Shown here: positions 56,901 through 64,000 of the stretch, piece after piece | How positions within the stretch are numbered: the first letter of the stretch is position 1 | How the letters are laid out: each line of letters starts with the position of its first letter | Assembly (NCBI RefSeq): GCF_026151205.1 | Contig: NC_087072.1 | Span: 12,934,169-12,998,168, forward strand | Direction: 5' to 3' | Length of the DNA stretch: 64,000 bases | Source: Bolinopsis microptera | Taxonomy: Eukaryota; Ctenophora; Tentaculata; Lobata; Bolinopsidae | Notes under the pieces: model-generated | Told to the model about the DNA's origin: nothing | What the model saw: only the letters and a program-made list of their open reading frames with translations | Database searches by the model: none | Program-made: the position numbers and the translations under genes

Positions 56901-58060
56901 TAGGCTATCCATTATCGGTATGAAATCTTTTATCTAGATAAACAGATAAAGATTTAGGTTTTATCTAGATAAAACCGATAAAACCGATAATTTTTCTGCA
57001 GAAGGCCAAAGCCTAAATGTTTTCCAAATTTCGCAAAAACTAATTGTCGACTTTTATTACTGTTTACCATTAATCTTGCTAAAGTACCACTTCCTTTCTT
57101 TTGAAAATATTAGAGCATCTCCTGAGAACAGTAGTGCACCAGTTCTCTTCAAAACAGTAGACCAACGGTTTCCTTCTCCTGAGAACAGTAGTGCACCAGT
57201 TCTCTTCAAAACATTAGACCAAGGGTTTCCTTCTCCTGAGAACAGTGGTGCACCTGTTCTCTTCAAAACAGTATCTGACCAAGGGTTTCCTTCTCCTGAG
57301 AACAGTAGTGTAAGTTTCTCTTCAAAACAGTAGACCAACGGTTTTCTTCTCCTAAGAACAGTAGTGCACCAGTTCTCTTCAAAACAGTAGACCAACGGTT
57401 TCCTTCTCCTGAGAACAGTAGTATACTACCAGTTCTCTTCAAAACAGTACTAGACCAACGGTTTCCTTCTCCTGAGAACAGTAGTGCACCAAATACCAAT
57501 TCTCCTCGAAACAGTAAAGCATTTAAAGTGATTCAGTGAACCGTTTTCTTAACCTGTTGATAACTTGGAGCAACAGATTCCTACTCCTGAAGACAATGTT
57601 TCACGCCCAGAACACTTACGGAATTCAATTGAGTGCCCTGCCGGTATTTTTGACTCTTGTTTAACAGTTACATGCTTGTTCCCGTCTCCAGAATGATTAT
57701 AAGGTAAAACGCCAGCACCCTCAAGAGAACAATGTCAATAACCTTCTCTGGATTTCAACAGTTCATATAGTTCTACAGTTCCAAAGGTATACAAATGTAA
57801 ATAAACCTCTTAAGCTCACATCTAAGTAAACTACCTCTTCTATCATACTAGAAGACGTTTGGGACTGTTTCTTGGATTACTTAGGAAGGCAAAAACACTA
57901 ATATTTCTTTACAATTTTACGGTATTGTGGAAGTATTTTCGGTAATATCTAGTGAATTTTTATACCGATAAAAATATGTTTTATCTAGATAAACAGATAA
58001 CTTTTTTAAACGAATTATCGGAGATAATTATCGGTTACGATTATCGGAGTGGATAGCCTA
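56901..58060. mobile_element. hAT-like non-autonomous element with 8-bp target duplication
   Basis: Ends TAGGCTATCC and GGATAGCCTA. ATACTTGG lies at 56893-56900 and at 58061-58068. Eight-bp duplications and a TAGG end fit the hAT superfamily. Subterminal regions repeat TTATCTAGATAAACAGATAA and TTATCGGT-type motifs on both sides. The interior carries a 57-bp minisatellite. No transposase. Removing it and one duplication restores the DXO-like reading frame across the site. Confidence 0.85.
57110..57500 (+). repeat. 57-bp minisatellite within the hAT-like element
   Basis: About seven units starting CCTGAGAACAGTAGTGCACC at 57121, 57178, 57235, 57295, 57351, 57408 and 57471. The main period of 57 keeps frames open on both strands; the resulting frames are artefacts. 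Confidence 0.88.
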
Positions 58061-58135
58061 ATACTTGGTTTCTTAGGAGATGTTATTGATTGGATGTACG
58101 GAGTATTACCAGATGGGGAAATGAAACTTGGCTAG

Positions 58136-58718
58136 TTGAATACAATGCTGAAAGTGCAGGAGAAACACAAATTTGTTTAAGGGGGCCGGGGGGGGGGTCT
58201 TCATCAAAATTCTCTCGAAATTGACTTTATAGTTGTTTCTGATAGAGGGGAGTTATGTCTATCAGCTGTTTTTGATCCCATGTTTCGTTTTTAACAACCA
58301 AGGAAATAGTAATATCATTTTTATTATGATATTATCTATTATATTAACTTTTTTATTTTCACTCAAAAAACTGCTTATCAGAAAGGAGATCATAGCAATT
58401 ATTTTACTTTTGTTTTAAAATACAATGATTATCTATTAAGGTTTTCATTGCTATTATATTCTTAAATATGTGTGATCAAAACGTCTTCAAAGAACGTTTG
58501 AGCTCAGTTATTGTGTTTCACTCTTTAAAGTGCTATAAGTTTTATTTTTTAACTCAATACTATATGTTATATGTATATTGTATAACATGGTGTGGGTGTA
58601 TTATTATATGTGTGGTTTTTAAACTATAAAACTTGAATCACCATTCCACAGATTGTAAATTTAGCCTATCAACTTACAAGTTACAACCCAACTAAATACT
58701 TTGCTCTGATTAGCAATC
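58136..58718. other. Intergenic region and probable V-ATPase B promoter/5' UTR
   Basis: Contains a G-rich GGGGGCCGGGGGGGGGG stretch at about 58181-58198, then AT-rich DNA. The promoter must lie here or further upstream, but no TATA element or initiator can be assigned from sequence alone. Confidence 0.4.
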
Positions 58719-62295
<3,577 letters not shown>

Positions 62296-63060
62296 TGACC
62301 ACACTGCGGTCAGATCGTAGATTATGAGGAGCATGGACTTTTAAATTCTTGACACTGGCCCCGGCGGAGTATCTGGTTTAGAGTTGATCCCTGCCGTCTT
62401 CTGTGTTTTATTTATAGAATTAGAATTAGCTATTTTCTCATCCTCCCTCGATGTTAAGGATTCAGATGTAATCTTTGGTATCAGTAACTTATCGCAGTTC
62501 TTATAATATTAATCAACAAAATACTGATCGGATATTATAAAAAGGGATGAATATGATACTTGATAGTACAGAAATGATTAGCACTACCAAGACCGCAGGC
62601 GGTCGAGTGTTATATTTTATTGAATTCTGATGCTTAATGATTGTGATTAATGAGATGTTGAATTTCCTTTAATGTTTTGTAAGTGTAGATTCGATGAATT
62701 TCCTAAATACCAAAGTACTCTTGTTTTATTTATCATGAGATGACCTATAACCGAGGAAGGAAACCGGATAAGGTGCAGACGCGAAGCGGAAGAATCTTTT
62801 TACTAGTAAATATTGTCCTATACTGTAGGTAAACCAAAGATAACTTCGCGCGCACGAGTGTTCTTATTAGCGAGTATCATTGGAAATGATCCAGATATAT
62901 CGCAGTCGATTGTTAAACCACCAACCACAAAATAATAAATAAGCGTATGTATATCAAAAATTCGTTCACATATTACGTAATCTATTTTTACCGACATCCA
63001 TGAATGAGATCCAACTTGTAATGTAACATAATCAAGGTCTGAAAAGTTGTGAATTTTCTA
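62296..63060 (+). other. V-ATPase B 3' UTR and downstream DNA
   Basis: AT-rich after the stop. A possible polyadenylation hexamer AATAAA is at 62934-62939, and other weak A-rich candidates occur earlier, so the transcript end is uncertain. No further gene. Confidence 0.45.
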
Positions 63061-63069
63061 ATCAATATC

Positions 63070-63480
63070 GGGCTTGTCATACGTTGTATGACCCGCCGCG
63101 CACGAAGTGCGCGGCTCCCCCTGTAGCGTCACTATAGTGAAGCGGCAGTGGGGGTCACCGCGTGATACAATATCGGGCTAAGCATTTTAAAAATTGAACC
63201 GGATAAAATATGAAGCCGGATATCCGGTTGGAACAAAATTCAGCAGCGCCGGATATCCGGCAAGGTTCCTTAATTCACGATGCATCAATCCTTCACAGCT
63301 CGGCGAGGTCCAGTGCACAATGGTTTGTATCACGTCGTGACCCCACATTGTTGTTTCACTAGAGTGTAGAGTTTCTTTGACATACGTTGTATGACCCGCC
63401 GCGCACGAGTGTGGGGGTCACGACGTGATACAAGAGTTTCTACGATACAGGGGAGCCGCACACTCGTGCGCGGCGGGTCA
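63070..63480. repeat. GC-rich hairpin repeats
   Basis: CATACGTTGTATGACCCGCC followed by the hairpin GCGCACGAAGTGCGC occurs at 63078-63115 and, changed, at 63370-63408. ATCACGTCGTGACCCC occurs at 63329 and, inverted, at 63415 and 63150. Similar text lies at 2285. A D2 module scrap is at 63270-63320. Confidence 0.65.
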
Positions 63481-63820
63481 AAGCGGGTTCCAGAGCGGGT
63501 TGTTCTTTATTGGAACAAACTCCCTTCGGAGGTAAAAAACTGCTTGTATTAATAGTATAGTGTAATTTCGTGAATACGTTTATATGGTGATACGTTGATT
63601 AAGCATATAATCGGTCGTGATGATCGTAACAGTTGCATATTTCAAGCTTTAACATGAATGTACAATAGTTGGAACAGAAGGAAGACGAAAAAGGGGCTTA
63701 CAGCCACACAGTAAAGAGTAAATAGTTCGTTATATAAGTCTATCCAGACCAAGAAGTTGTTTGCGAAAATTATTCTATACAATTGAAATACATACGCGCC
63801 ACGACTTTAGTTGTGGACAC
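63481..63820. other. Intergenic, no gene seen
   Basis: AT-rich, no feature supported. Confidence 0.4.
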
Positions 63821-63824
63821 AACA

Positions 63825-63890
63825 AGAAAATTGAGAATAATCTTGTGCGAGGGTAGGGACCCAGATGTCGTTTCTAACCCAAATAAACTT
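63825..63890 (+). repeat. Short dispersed repeat shared with 48155-48230
   Basis: AAGAAAATTGAGAATAATCT then CTTGTGCGAGGGTAGGGACC through CCCAAATAAACT; nearly identical to the sequence upstream of the PHD-type LINE ORF1. Confidence 0.75.
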
Positions 63891-63920
63891 TAAGGAGGCT
63901 TCTCATCAGTAGCCGCACCT

Positions 63921-64000
63921 CCTTACTCGGTTTCTGAACTGGAATTCTATGGGCTTCCAGACGGCCAGACCGAGTATTACCACCCCATCCTTCTAGAGTT
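63921..64000 (+). other. Possible partial exon at the window edge
   Basis: After a pyrimidine-containing CTTCTCATCAG (63899-63909) one frame is open to the window end and reads APPYSVSELEFYGLPDGQTE then YYHPILLE. The composition looks protein-like and could be an exon or a mobile-element frame cut by the window. I do not recognise the family. Confidence 0.25.

Larger units (their letters stand above)
56099..58135 (+). pseudogene. DXO/RAI1-family decapping nuclease gene, frameshifted and split by a transposon
   Basis: Reads MARQILVYDN...VGTFETTRDGKFVNR...LPLNLNEGYD, then shifts frame to KEILMWVQGSHED...SEIDVIAQRGALREI, shifts to KYAGKMYIVRKID...WGRKFEELW...IVLLSAEVDATDKVKYVEAKT, shifts to PNKIVSTWLQSYLGKIDV...SREGIVK...MFKVPG...ANIILG. 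After a 1160-bp insertion it continues GFLGDVIDWMYGVLPDG to a stop. LNEGYD, KFEELW, AEVD and VEAKT correspond to the conserved active-site motifs of DXO/RAI1 enzymes, which remove incomplete RNA caps and digest 5' ends in nucleus or cytoplasm. The copy is intronless with three frameshifts. It may be a retrocopy, or a single-exon gene with assembly indels; the transposon would still truncate about 22 C-terminal residues. Confidence 0.75.

Noticed and set aside
57057-57499. Repeat protein genes over the minisatellite
   Set aside because: Frames on both strands arise from the 57-bp period and lie within a hAT-like element.

Overview
This is a eukaryotic, almost certainly animal, window. The only clearly intact gene has nine exons with GT-AG introns and encodes the B subunit of the V-type proton ATPase (58719-62295, + strand). 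Base composition is AT-rich. Roughly four fifths of the window is transposon-derived. The mix of CR1-superfamily LINEs, fold-back elements, a mariner relative and a hAT relative fits an early-branching invertebrate such as a cnidarian, but I cannot fix the species.

Layout. 1-17.6 kb is a mosaic of dispersed repeats: seven copies of a fold-back MITE (family F), and two longer modules (A and B) arranged head-to-tail and as inverted repeats, including a perfect 300-bp spacerless palindrome. 17.8-24.6 kb is a young minus-strand LTR retrotransposon (two 1333-bp LTRs, 5-bp target duplication AGAAC) that carries gag but no pol. 24.6-27.6 kb is low-information DNA with small modular repeats. 27.6-35.9 kb is one giant fold-back structure of about 8.3 kb whose arms end in arrays of an 11-bp repeat; its right arm holds a second fold-back element inserted at TTAA. 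37.5-49.4 kb is a pile of CR1-superfamily LINE copies, mostly minus strand. 49.4-50.7 kb is a mariner-like element reduced to its DNA-binding domain. 50.9-52.5 kb is an ORF-less TIR element with six motifs in each orientation. 52.6-55.8 kb is an element bounded by a G-run and a C-run. 56.1-58.1 kb is a frameshifted DXO/RAI1-type decapping nuclease gene cut by a 1160-bp hAT-like insertion with an exact 8-bp target duplication. The V-ATPase gene and GC-rich hairpin repeats finish the window.

The most interesting coding sequence is a 379-codon open frame at 44131-45270 (minus). It joins a complete-looking AlkB-type 2-oxoglutarate/Fe(II) oxygenase to an SGNH esterase, and overlaps the next LINE frame (a zinc finger leading into the endonuclease/RT polyprotein) by an ATGA. 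Pooling the LINE copies suggests an element whose first protein carries PHD, coiled coil, AlkB and esterase parts and whose second carries zinc finger, AP-endonuclease and reverse transcriptase. Esterase and PHD domains are known in CR1-like LINEs; the AlkB domain suggests a nucleic-acid demethylase acting on the element's own RNA, which is inference.

Host genes and mobile elements show no functional cooperation. Several insertions have intact target duplications or matching empty sites, so the order of events can be read for many of them.
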